The notes under the pieces were generated by a model. It did no database searches. It worked only from the letters and a program-made list of their open reading frames with translations, and had not been told where the DNA came from. The position numbers and the translations under genes are program-made. A stretch of DNA of 64,000 bases, taken from NCBI RefSeq assembly GCF_029931775.1, contig NC_079322.1:78553326-78617325 (forward strand). The letters run 5' to 3'. Each line of letters begins with the position of its first letter. Within the stretch, counting starts at the first letter, position 1. This document shows, piece by piece, positions 12,733 through 23,480 of the stretch. The stretch comes from Euleptes europaea. Lineage: Eukaryota; Chordata; Lepidosauria; Squamata; Sphaerodactylidae.

Positions 12733-13395
12733 TGATATTATGGAACAGGGGTCCCCCAACGTGGTGGCCATGGGCACCGTAGTGCCCGCTGCCCCCTTTT
12801 CTGGCACACCCCAAGTGTTTTTGGAAAGTGGGCAGGGCCAGGTGGGGGCGTTTCCCCAGGAAGGTTTCTGACTGGCCATGCAGATTTTTACAAATGTTGC
12901 TTTGGCAGCAACTACCAGAGAGCCAGTGTGGTGTAGTGGTTAAGAGCGGTGGACTCTGATCTGGAGAACTGGGTTTGATTCCCCACTCCTCCTCATGAGC
13001 GGCAGACTCTAATCTGGTGAACTGGATTTGTTTCCCTACTCCTACCTGTGAAGCCATCTGGGTGACCTTGGGCTAGTCACTGCTCTCTCCAGATTCTCTC
13101 AGCCCCACCTACCTTGCAAGGTGTGTGTTGTGGGGAGGGGAAGGGAAGGGAAGAAGGTTGTAAGCAGATTTGATTCTCCTTAAAAGGGGGAGAAAGTCGA
13201 CATATAAAAACCTACTCTTCTTCTGCCACCACAGCACAAGGATCTTCACCGTGTGACTGTAGGTAAGCTGCAACAGCCATTTGGTGGCTGGCTTTGACTC
13301 CTGTGGCGGCTGTTTTCTGGCTGCACCCACCACGCTGTGAGAGGATTCCTACGGTCCCTACAGGCGGAAAACGGTTGGAGACCCCGTCCGGTGTG
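12733..13395. mobile_element. Second hAT-like family (ggggtccccca end) hosting a Sauria SINE
   Basis: The left end ggggtcccccaacgtggtgg and the diverged right end aaacggttggagaccccgtc look like inverted ends of a MER/Charlie-type element. The SINE at 12918 sits inside. Confidence 0.55.
12918..13228 (+). mobile_element. Sauria-type SINE
   Basis: tRNA-like head gtggtgtagtggttaagagc, LINE-like tail and the end ctactcttcttctg. Inserted in an hAT remnant. Confidence 0.9.
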
Positions 13396-14216
13396 GGGAA
13401 AGCAAACTCTTTTTCTCCTTTTCCCATAATACCAGAACTTTGGGGGGGGGGTCACTCAATGAAATTAACATACAATGCATACTTTTGGTGCCACAAACTG
13501 TGGCTGTGTAGATGGCTTTAAAAGGAGACCAGCCTCATGAATGCATGAGGAGAGATGTATAACTGAGCTGGGTAAATGGAACCTCCATGGTCCAAGGCTG
13601 TGTACCACTAAATGCCCTGGCCATGGAGGCAGTACTAGCAGAGGCCTCTCACCTCGTCACCCTGGTAGTGGGCAACCTGGGGGTTTCTGGTTGGCAACTG
13701 GGACGAAATGGATGTGGCATTTTACGGAGCCCCCTTGGCCAAATCCAGCAGGGCTCTTCATAACGGGCTCCGCTTCTGACTTTTCGAGGGAGCGGGGTGC
13801 TTCCTTTCAGCCCAGTCTCCCCTACCAGCCTGCCCTGGCTCCTCTGCCTGGGACGAGCCGATCCCTTCCAGGTGATTCTTTGAGTGCCAACATCCTGATG
13901 CCATATTTGGACAGCCAGAAAGTGCTAGGGACCCCGTTGCCATGGCACTGGCTGAGTGCCCGGTTGCCATGGCGATGGTTGGCCAGGGAGAGACGGATGG
14001 GTTTGGGATAAGTTTAGACGTGGGTTAAACGCTCCGGTCCATCTGCCGAGGGAGGGGGCAGATTCTCCATCATGAGAAGAGAGGCCGTCTCTCCAGGCGG
14101 CCGCCTGTGGGCCGGAGGTTCTGTTATCATTGCGGATCACGGTACCATAGGGGGGCAGGGGACCCTAAAACCCCTTCAGGCGCCCACATGGGGCAAGTGC
14201 CTGACTCTTTGGGATA
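13396..14216. other. No gene seen
   Basis: A 156-codon plus-strand frame (13541-14011) has no recognisable domain or splice context. GC-rich near 13930-13990 with gttgccatgg repeated. Confidence 0.5.
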
Positions 14217-14423
14217 GGGATGCCAGCTACGGGTTGGGAAATACCTGGAGATTTTGGGGGTGGAGCCTGAGGAAGGGAGGGTTTGGGGAGGGGATGGACT
14301 TCAATGGGGTGAATTGCCATAGAGTCTATCTTCCAAAGTGGCCATTTTTTCCGGGTGAACTGATCTCCGTCACCTGGAGATCAGTTGTAATCCCAGGAGA
14401 TCTCCAGCCACCACTTGGAGGTT
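14217..14423. mobile_element. hAT non-autonomous element
   Basis: gggatgccagctacgggttg to cagccaccacttggaggtt. The final ggcaaccct is lost. Confidence 0.82.
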
Positions 14424-14829
14424 CTCGAGTCCACTCGTTTGCATCTCTCCCCGCTCAAACACTTGGGGTTGTGTTTTGCAAACTTTGGATCTCAGGGCTA
14501 CAGGGGTTTCTTTCCTTTCTGGATTAAAACTGGAGGCCTCATTTCATTTGCTTGCAACACACAAGAACCTGCATATGTCTTCCTTTGATCAGCTCCTAGA
14601 GCAATTTTTGGGCCCACACACACACCCTGCTGATACTGTGGGCTGGCCCACTTAATATTGCCTCCTGGCATCTCCCTTTCCTTTTTAGCCCACTATGACA
14701 GATGCTTCAAGGATTCTCCCATCATGCCCGTCAGCTGCAGCACGTGCAGCATCAGGGAACCCTGGGGTATCCTCCCTCCCTCAAGATGGTGTCACTGTCC
14801 ATACACTGGGGGGGAATCAACATTACATG

Positions 14830-15145
14830 AGCGAGTGTGGTATAGTGGTTAAGAGCAGTGGTTTGGAGCAGTGGACTCTGATCTGGAGAACTGGGTTTGT
14901 TTCTCCACTCCTCCACATGAGCGGCATAGGCTAATCTGGTGAACCGGGTTGGTTTCTCCACTACTACATATGAAGCCAGCTGGGTGACCTTGGCTAGTCA
15001 CAGCTCCATTTGAGCTCTCTCAGCCCCACCTACCTCACAGGGTGTCTGTTGTGGGGAAGGGAACGGAAGATGATTGTAAGCCAGTTTGATTCTGCCTTAA
15101 GTGGTAGAGAAAGTCAGCATATAAAAGCCAACTCTTCTTCTTCTA
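14830..15145 (+). mobile_element. Sauria-type SINE
   Basis: Full copy ending ccaactcttcttcttc. The head has a short internal duplication ('ggtttggagcagtgg'). Confidence 0.9.
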
Positions 15146-15404
15146 CATGGGATCTGCCTGCTCCAAAGGGCAGAAAGCAGTAGATTCATGGACAAAAGAG
15201 CTTAATATTGCAACGTGTCCTCCCTGCCCCCATTGTGTCATATTGTTTGGGTACCACCATGTGGGAGATCAAAAGAAGAGCCCCCGCCGACTGCCATTTG
15301 GGCAGGCCCCTCCCCAGCCTGAACGCTTCAGAGCTTTTGCTTTTTATTTTCCAGGAAAATAAAGAGACTCCATACCTTACAAAGGGCGCTCTTCCCTGCC
15401 TTCC

Positions 15405-16108
15405 ATTGGAAGGCTTTAAGAGAGGAGTGGACATGTTCACGGAGGAGAGGGCTATTCATGGCTACTAGTCAAAATGGATGCTAGTCATGATGCAGACCTA
15501 TTCTCTCCAGGATCAGAGGAGCAGGCCTGTCATATGAGGTGCTGTGGAGCACAGCCAGGATAATGCTGCTGCAGTCGTCTTGTTTGTGGGCTTCCTAGAA
15601 GCACCTGGTTGGCCACTGGGTGAACAGACTGCTGGACTTGATGGACCTTGCTTGGATCCGGCATGGCTTTTTTTACGTTCGTATGAATACTAGTCATTAT
15701 ACATGCCTATTCTCTACAGTATCAAAGGAATATGCCCATTATATTAGGTGCTGTGGAAAACAGGCAGAATAATGCTGCTACAGTCTTGTTTTGGGGTTCC
15801 TAGAGGCACCTGGTTGGCCACTGTGTGAACAGACTGCTGGACTTGATGGGCCTGGGTCTGATCCAGAAGGGCCTTTCTTATGTTCTTATGGATATTAGTA
15901 ATGATGCACACCTATTCTCTCCAGTATCAAGAGGAGAATGCCTATCATATTAGGTACTGTAAAGGAACACAGGCAGGATAATGCTGCTGAGGTCATCTTG
16001 TTTGTGGGCTTCCTGGAGGCACCTGGTTGGCCACTGTGGGAACAGGCTGCTGCACTGGATGGGCCTTGGTCTGATCCAGCAGGGCCTTTCTTACGTTCTT
16101 GTGTTACA
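15405..16108 (+). repeat. Three head-to-tail copies of the CR1-like LINE tail
   Basis: Units at about 15405-15685, 15686-15890 and 15891-16108 each run from the 'tactagtcat...atgcatacctattctct' block to the 'ggcctttcttatgttctta' end. The second and third begin directly at the previous end, giving a trimer of the same 205-280 bp tail. Confidence 0.8.
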
Positions 16109-16411
16109 GCTGTGGTTGTTTTTTTGATGATGCTAGGAGAAGTAGCAGAAACTATTGGGGATCTTTCCTGTGGCTGCTTCCCACTGCAAAGCCTTTCTTT
16201 TGGAGGCCTGCCAAAATTATGAGTTGCCCCTTTTCCAAAGAAAAGTAAAAACACACACACAAACAGAACATTGTCAATGGCTGGGGCTGTTTTTGTGTGT
16301 GTTTGTGTGCTTTGGTGTATCATATATTCTAATGGTTAACCGTGGCCTGATCTGCGGATACTTAAATCCACAAATCAGGGCCATAGACTAAAACAATTGA
16401 TTTAAAATGAT

Positions 16412-16625
16412 TGATGAGCCAGTGTTATGTAGGACTAGGATCTGCGAGATCCAGATTCAAATCCCCCACTCTGCTATGGAAGCTTGATGGGTAACCTGGG
16501 ACCAGTCACACACTCTCAGCCTGGCCCACCTCACAGGGTTGTTGTGATGATAAAATGGAGGTGGGGAGAATGATGTGAGCCACTTTGGTGGGAAAGGTGA
16601 GGTATAAATGAAGTCAGTAAATAAG
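16412..16625 (+). mobile_element. MIR/Squam-like SINE
   Basis: Contains aacctgggaccagtcacaca, cctcacagggttgttgtgat and a 3' 'gaggtataaatgaagtcagt'. Distinct from the Sauria type. Confidence 0.6.
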
Positions 16626-17034
16626 TAAATTTTTAAAATCTGAGTCTTCATAGAGATTCCTCTCTCTAGCTTAGCCCTGCTTCTTTCTCTAAACAAATGT
16701 CTCCGTCGTCCTTGCTGCCCGGTCTGCAGAGAGTTCCACTGACCCTCCTCCCTCTCCCCACCCCAGGTCAAAGCTGGAGCTGCGGGTTCAAGTGTCGGAC
16801 TGCATCCAGCTCAGCCTGAAAGGAAGGAAGAGGCTGGTGTGTGTAGAGACGAGCAACGGGGAAGCCCAGCCCAACTTTGCCAAGAATCGGGACGGTTTTG
16901 TGCTTTACTCGCCGAGGAGATGAACTGAGGATGGAAGGACAGCTGGCCAGGAGGTGTGAAGGCTCAGAGCACGGGGAGAGGCCCAAGACCTTGAGGACTC
17001 CAAGCCCTGGCATTCCAGTGCTCTGGGGGAGCTG

Positions 17035-17212
17035 TCTACTCCGGTTTGAATCCCCACTCCCCCATGGAAGCTCCCTAGGTGACCTTGGGCCAGTTCCCCT
17101 GCCTCACAGGGTTGTTGTGAGGATAAAACAGAGAACAATACAAGTCGCTTTGGACCACATGGGGGAGAAAGGCGGAGTATAAGTAAAAATAAATAAAATG
17201 AATAAATAATAA
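17035..17212 (+). mobile_element. MIR/Squam-like SINE
   Basis: gaccttgggccagttcccct, cctcacagggttgttgtgag, then agtataagtaaaaataaata at the end. Confidence 0.65.
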
Positions 17213-17520
17213 TTACATTTGCAGCCCATCCAGAATAGGGGAAAATCTCCACACATGTATCAAGGAACCTTCATATTCACCCCCTTCTAGTGTGATGAGA
17301 TGAGTTGCTTTTGGGGGTAGGCAGCGGCACGTTGAGGACTTTTAAAGAAGTACATAATTTTGGTATCCCCCAATTAAAAAGGATGCTCTGTGGAAGTTTT
17401 GCGGGCTCCCTTCTCCTTGGAAGAGGAGAGCTTTGGTGTCTTTGTAATAAACTGTGATGGGAAAGACCTCGGCCTGAGATCCTGCCTACAAGCCACACAA
17501 TGACAGGGGATGGTGTGTCG

Positions 17521-17742
17521 CTAGGGTCGCCAGCCCCTGTCTTGGAAATCTCTAGATATTAGGAGGTGGAGCCTGGGGAGGGCAGGGTTTGGTGAACGAA
17601 GGGAAGGGACTTCAGTGGGGCATAATGCCATAGAGTCCACCCTCCAAAGCAGCGTTTTCTCCAGGGGAACTGATCTCTGCAGTCTGGAGATCAGTTGTAA
17701 TTCCAGGAGATCTCCAGGCCCCACCTGGAGGATGGCAACCTT
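17521..17742. mobile_element. hAT non-autonomous element
   Basis: ctagggtcgccagcccctg to cccacctggaggatggcaacctta. Confidence 0.82.
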
Positions 17743-17819
17743 ATATGTAACCCATCAAACTCCTCTTGGTTTTGCTATTTGAAACTGTGGCTCCCTGCTT
17801 GGACACTAATATTTTTAAG

Positions 17820-18083
17820 AAGAAAAGAAGAAGAGTTGGTTTTTATATGCCGACTTTCCCTGTCACTTAAGGAAGACTCAAACCAGCTTACAATCGCCTT
17901 TCCCTCCCCACAACAGACACCATGGGAGGTAGGTGGGGCTGAGAGAGCTCTAAGAGAGCTGTGACTAGCCCAAGGTCACCCAGCTGGCTTAATGTATAGG
18001 AGTGGGGAATCAAACCCGGTTCTCTAGATCAAAGTTCACCACTCCAAACCACCGCTCTTTATCGCTACACCACGCTGGCTCTC
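17820..18083 (-). mobile_element. Sauria-type SINE
   Basis: Reversed copy: starts aagaagaagagttggttttt and ends with the reversed head caccacgctggctct. Confidence 0.9.
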
Positions 18084-18118
18084 AAGACATTTCATTTAAA
18101 AACACAGTTAAACTGATG

Positions 18119-18590
18119 TTAGCCAAATTGCCCTTTAACTTGGGGATTAACGTTCTGGAACAATGGGTGCGTTCTCTGCAAACGTCCGGGGATCGCTGCT
18201 GCATAACTGGAGGAACGACTCATCACTGATATCAGGATCGCTGCTGATTGCCCATTATGCTGCTGATGTTGCAATGGGAAAGGGGGGTGTTGGCACTGAC
18301 TACGTGACTGTCTACTTTCCACGACATGGCTGCTGTTGGAACAGTGATTGCACAGGAACATGGAGTCTCTCAGGTTCACTGGAGGTTGCCCTTGCATCGG
18401 TTTCCTAGCTGCTGGCTGCATGGAGCTCGCAGGAGCGGCCGTGTCAGTTTCAACGGAGCGCACAGCGGCCGTCCCGTAGTGTTTGGGGTAGGCGCGCAGC
18501 TGGAACAGTAGTCGTGTGCCTACATATAGGGTTGCCAGGTCCAGTCCAGGAGTTTAGGCTGCCCGTATGCTTTCACTGAGAATCCCCAAA
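18119..18590. repeat. Unclassified dispersed repeat, copy B
   Basis: Continuous version of the repeat at 10131, without the 620-bp middle piece. On the minus strand both copies keep a similar peptide (...PAARKxMQ.Q.PVNLR..MF then L.NHCS), which I do not recognise. Confidence 0.75.
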
Positions 18591-21000
18591 CAAGGAGTCT
18601 GGTTTCAAAAAGCACAGCTAAGTGGAGGTTGAAGAGTTAAACCCCCCTCTCTCTTCTGTGTAGGGCCTGGATCTTCAGGTCTTTGAGCTCCAGTGACCAA
18701 GCCTGGTCCACTGGCTGCCCACTGCTGTTACAAACCTTCTGGGTAGGAGGTTCTTCTGATTTTCTACAGTTCTGGATTTGTTTCACTTCCTTATGTGGTA
18801 GATATACCCCGGGGATTGGGGCCAGCATCTGTAGGCAGAAGCCGTTGCAAAGAATCATGGTTGGGACTTTGCCGCACTTCCGACCCCGCGGGAAGCCCAC
18901 CCTCTGGCATGCAGCAAACCAACAGTGAGAAGTTCACAGCAGTATTGCTGGTCCCCCCACCCCGCAATCTATAATTCCTCCCATTGAATGATTCAAGGCA
19001 ACGTGAATCACAGGGAAGAGGAAATTACCATTAATGAGCACAATCATGAATAGACCCTAGGAGAAGAATGGGGGGACCTTAGGTGGCTTTTATGTCAGAA
19101 CGACAAGCCTGTTGGCGTGGGGACACGTTTCTGAGAATTTCCTCTCCTTCGGTACCCAGCCAGTCTCGTCATTCAGAAGCGACAGGTGTTGCCAAATACG
19201 TCAGCCAATGACAGAAAGATGAGACAGATTGCTCATTTTGTGAGTCAACTGAGGACACCAACCCAGGAACAGCCTCCAAAATCGATAGTGTGGAGGCTGT
19301 AGAATCTTTTCCCACTAGATTTTTTAAGCATAGGCCAGTGGGTCTGAGCTCGGTGGCTTTGCATACAGGAGGTCCGAGATTCACCTCCGGGCAGGAGGGC
19401 TGGAGCCCTCTGGCTTGCCAGTGCCAGGCAGGCTGGATACCAGATGGCCCTGTTCTGACTCAGAATCAGAAGGCAAAGTTATGGCTTGGATGATGCACTC
19501 CCCACGTCCCGATGCAACAACAAGAAACACACGGGATCGTGCCACAGGGCTTTCGTTTGAAAGAGAAATAACTAGAGACTTCGGGGCCAAACCAGACGGG
19601 ACGGCATCCTTGGGGCTGCCACAAGGCCCACCGAGTAGAGCTCTTGCTCCCCCCGCGTGCTTTTTCAAATACCAAAACAGCCCTGCATTGGGGGTGTTGC
19701 AGCCGTTTTGGTACTTGCCAAAGCGCGGCTGGGGGAACAAGAACACCTCAGCCTGTCACACTGTGATTGCGGCATTTTAATTCACTTTAAAACGGCAGCA
19801 GCGTCCTCATGGCAGCCATCAAGGATTCTGTTATATCTAGTTTGGCTCATACAGTGTCTTTTTGGTATCTATTTGTAAAATGTATAAGCAGAACATTGTA
19901 AAAGCAAATGGAGGCCACCAGCAGCAGGTAGCACAACAGCTAGTCCTGCACCGGATTCTCCTCGGCACCCTCTAGTTTCAGCCAGCTCCAGTTTAAAACT
20001 CACATCTCTCCTTGATTCAAACTGCAGCTGCAGTCTTAGCCCACGCAGGCCCCCTCTGACCCCACCATGCAAATAGAAACCATCAGTTTCCAATGAGAAA
20101 ATATCATCTGATTGTCCTTGACCGTGATCAAGCATAGGAGGCGTTGTAAGTATGCTGACGACCACCTGCTCTGCTGCTCCTCGTCCTGGTCAAATCCAGA
20201 TGAGGTGGTGGTTGTTCAGAATTTGTCCTGGATACATTAATGGGCTGGAGCGGAACCAGTAAACTGTAGCTAGATCCAAGCAAGAATGGAGGTTCATCTG
20301 ACTAAGGAACAGGGATCTGACCTGTACTAAAGGAAGAAAAATATGGAGGTGCTTTCAGAGCTGACCTGGCAGGTGAATGCTCAGGTGACACCTGGGGGGT
20401 GGAAGCGCTTTTGGTTAGTGTACCATGTGAAGCCATTCCTGGGAGAGCAGGATGTAGCCACAGGTATGTATGCTCTAATAAATTCGGATGAGATTATTTC
20501 AGTGCATTAAACATGGGGTGGCCACAGGAGTGTGTTGGTATTTTCAGCTGGTGAAAATGCAGTACTGAAGTTGCTGACTAGACTAGGAAGTTCAGGTCAT
20601 GTTATTGCCAGTCTTCAGAGGTCTCCGTTAGGTTCCATTTTAATTCAGGCACTGTTCACAGTACTCATTTTTACCTCTAGAACCATAAAGGGTATGGAAA
20701 ATCCCATGCAAAGCTTTCTGATGGTTAAGATGTTTAATGGAGGCTTTTTCCTAGCCCTTTTCATCTTCAGAGGTAAGGAAGATAGCTGCTAGAAACAGGG
20801 TATTTTCTGCTGTGGCACCCCATTTACGGAATACCCTCCCTACAGCTATTTGTCAGGTCCCTACTGAATAGTTTTTAGGCTATTCCTTTTGCACAAGTGT
20901 GTTGATAGGACTTGATTAAAGATGTTGTTTCATGTCCATGCAGGCTTCTATATGTGTGGTTCTTATTTTTTACTGTCTCAAGGCTATTGTGAACAGAGTA
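18591..21000. other. No gene seen; largely single-copy
   Basis: Overlapping frames up to 121 codons on both strands (19381-19780) are probably chance. A diverged tRNA-SINE-like piece may lie at 19330-19470, and an L2-like coding scrap at 20770-20870. Confidence 0.45.
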
Positions 21001-21149
21001 TGCCTATGATAGAAACATAGAGCTGGAAGGGACCACGAGGGTCATCTAGTCCAGCCCATTCATTCATCCTGACCTGGATGGCCCAGGCTAGACTGATCTC
21101 GTCACATCTTGGAAGCTAAGCACAGCTGGCGCTGGTTAGTACTTGGATG

Positions 21150-21325
21150 GGAGAATCATAGAGATGGAAGGGACCACCAGGGCCATCTAGTCCAACCCCC
21201 TGCATAACGCAGGAAATTCACAACTACCCCCCTCCACACCCCAGTGATCCCCTACTCCATGCCCTCTGGGGTTGTGTGGGGGAAGTAGTTGTGAATGTCC
21301 TGCATTGTGCAGGGGGTTGGACTAG
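21150..21325. mobile_element. Two opposed CR1 3'-end fragments
   Basis: A minus-oriented end (about 21150-21262) is followed at once by a plus-oriented end (about 21263-21325), a small fold-back. Both lie inside a split 5S-headed SINE. A third scrap is at 21003-21050. Confidence 0.75.
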
Positions 21326-21632
21326 AGCCAGCATGATGTAGTGGTTAAGAGAGGGGGTTTGGAGCTGTGGAGTCTGATCTGGAGAACCAGGTTTGATTCC
21401 CCACTCCTCCATGAGAGGCGGGCGCTAATCTGGTGAGCTGGATTTGTTTCCCCATTCCTCCACATGAAGCCAGCTGGGTGACCTTGGGCTAGTCACAGCT
21501 CTTTTAGAGCTCTCTTGGCCCCACCCACCTCACAGGGTGTCTGTTGTGGGGAGGGGGAGGGATTGTAAGCTGGTTTGAGTCTCCCTTAAGTGGTAGAGAA
21601 AGTCGGCCTATAAAAACCAACTCTTCTTCAAG
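21326..21632 (+). mobile_element. Sauria-type SINE nested with CR1 ends inside a 5S-headed SINE
   Basis: Full copy from gagccagcatgatgtagtgg to ccaactcttcttc. Confidence 0.9.
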
Positions 21633-22229
21633 ATGGCCCTGGTGGGAGACCACCAGGGAAGTCCAGGGTTGCTACACAAAGGCAAGCAGTGGCAAACCAC
21701 CTCTGTACATCTCTTGCTTTGAAAACCCTTACAGGGTCGGCAGACGTCTGCTGCAGTTTGTCAGCATTTTCCACCACCCACACAACAGTGGGAAGCAGAG
21801 GCAGGACAAAACATTAGAGCATGGCACCCTTCCACAGCTCCCACACTCACCTCCACTCCTGTTTGCTCAGCAAGATGCATTCCATCAGACAGTAGACGTG
21901 GCCTTGAATGGTGAAGAAGTTAACGCCTTGGCGCCTGACTCCCACCAGATCTCGGCTGAAGGACCGTGCCGCCAAGCTTATTCTTGGAAACCATCTTTTC
22001 TGCACATTCCCAATCCGCTCAGCAAGAAGCTGTCAATGCCCACCCCCGCTGTCCCCCATTTAAAAAAGTTTTCTTGGCACTATGAAAGTTTTCAGGGCAA
22101 TCTGACCTGCTGGATGGTAGAAAAGCCTCTTTTGGAAGAGTTTCTTTCTCACCTTGCATATGGAATCCCAGCATGCCATAGCTACTCTTCTGGGACTTCA
22201 AAGGACAAATGCATTAAACTTAAATCAGG

Positions 22230-22640
22230 AGGGGCCATGGCTCAGTGGTAGAGCCTCTGCTTGGCATGCAGAAGGTCCCAGGTTCAATCCCCGGCATCTC
22301 CAGTTAAAAGGACTAGGCAAGTAGGTGATGCGAAAGACCCCTGCCTGAGAACCTGGAGAGCCACTGCCGGTCTTAGACAATACTGACTTTGATGGACCAA
22401 GGGTCTGACTCAGTATAAGAAAGCTTCATGTGAAGGGCTGTGGTTCAGTGAAAGAGCATCTGCTTGGCATGCAGAAGGTCCCAGGTTCCATCCCCGGCAT
22501 CTCCAGTTAAAGAGACTAGGCAAGTAGGTGATGTGAAAGACCCCTGCCTGAGAACCTGGAAAGCCGCTGCCAGTCTGAGTAGCCAATACTAACTTTGATG
22601 GACCAAAGGTCTGATTAAGTATAAGGCAGCTTCACGTGTT
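22230..22640 (+). repeat. Head-to-tail pair of tRNA-headed SINEs
   Basis: Copies at 22230-22435 and 22436-22640. The second head (gggctgtggttcagtg) starts directly at the first tail (gcttcatgtga) with no spacer. Confidence 0.9.
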
Positions 22641-22802
22641 CAAAGTACTGCTCAGAAAGCTCCATCCCTGCCCTTTTAATCCCTCATTCGCCAGCAGGAC
22701 AAAGGTCTCTCTCTCTACAGATTCAAAGAAGTATGGATAGAGGGAACTAAGAAGAACTGGGTGTGTCAATAGGCATGAGTCTCTGCTGGAAGACCTCTCT
22801 CT

Positions 22803-23225
22803 AGGGTCACCAACCTCCAGGTTAGGGCATGGAGCCCACCCCCACAATTGCTATTGATTTCCAGACTGCATAGATCCCCTTCAGAAAATGGCCCTTTAGA
22901 GGGTGGCCTCTATCTAGGGTTGCCAACTTGGGGTTTGGAAATTCCCGGAGTTTTGTGGGTGGAGCCTGAGAAGTGAGAATTCTGGGGAAGAGAAGAAGCC
23001 AATGCCAGGGAGTCCACTTCCGAAAGCTGCCAGTTCCTCCAAGCGGACTGTTCTCGGTGGTCTGAAGGTCAGTTGTAATTCTAGATCGCCATACCCCACC
23101 TGGAGGTTGGCATCCCTAACTCCATTGCGTTATACCCCTCTGAGATCCCGCCCCTTCTCAAACCCCTTGCCAGGCTCCACCCCCAAATCTCCGGGAATTA
23201 CCCTCTCCAGAGCTGGCAACCCTAA
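22803..23225. mobile_element. hAT non-autonomous element with another copy nested inside
   Basis: The outer copy is 22803-22914 plus 23119-23225. The inner copy, 22915-23118, runs tagggttgccaacttgggg to cacctggaggttggcatccct. The outer body resumes at ctccattgcgttataccc. Confidence 0.8.
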
Positions 23226-23265
23226 CTGGCTGGCTGAACTCCCACCATAGTGGGAACCTTACCAA

Positions 23266-23480
23266 CCTTAGTGGCCAACTTCCTGGTGTTGCCTGGAGGT
23301 CTCCCAGAATTACAGTTGTTCTCCTGACTGTAGAGATCAATTCCCCTGGAGGAAATGGCTGCTTTGGAGGGGGTACTCTATGGCATTATATCCCTCTCTC
23401 CCCAAACCTCGTCCTCCTCAGGCTCCACCCCCCAAAAAAAAATCTCCAGGAATTTCCTAGCTCGGAGTTGGCCACCCTAG
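23266..23480. mobile_element. hAT non-autonomous element, diverged
   Basis: ccttagtggccaacttcctg to cggagttggccaccct. Confidence 0.75.

Larger units (their letters stand above)
21062..21785 (+). mobile_element. 5S rRNA-headed SINE split by nested insertions
   Basis: The head (gatctcgtcacatcttggaa, gctaagcac, ttggatgggag) lies at 21062-21148 and the rest (gtgggagaccaccaggg ... tcagcattttccaccac) at about 21640-21785. Two CR1 ends and a Sauria SINE lie between. The head is 5S-like but it is not a working 5S gene. Confidence 0.87.

Noticed and set aside
13541-14011. 156-codon plus-strand frame as a gene
   Set aside because: No domain, no splice context, no conserved pattern that I can see.
21544-22251. 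235-codon plus-strand frame as a gene
   Set aside because: It starts within a Sauria SINE, crosses a 5S SINE and ends in a tRNA-SINE.
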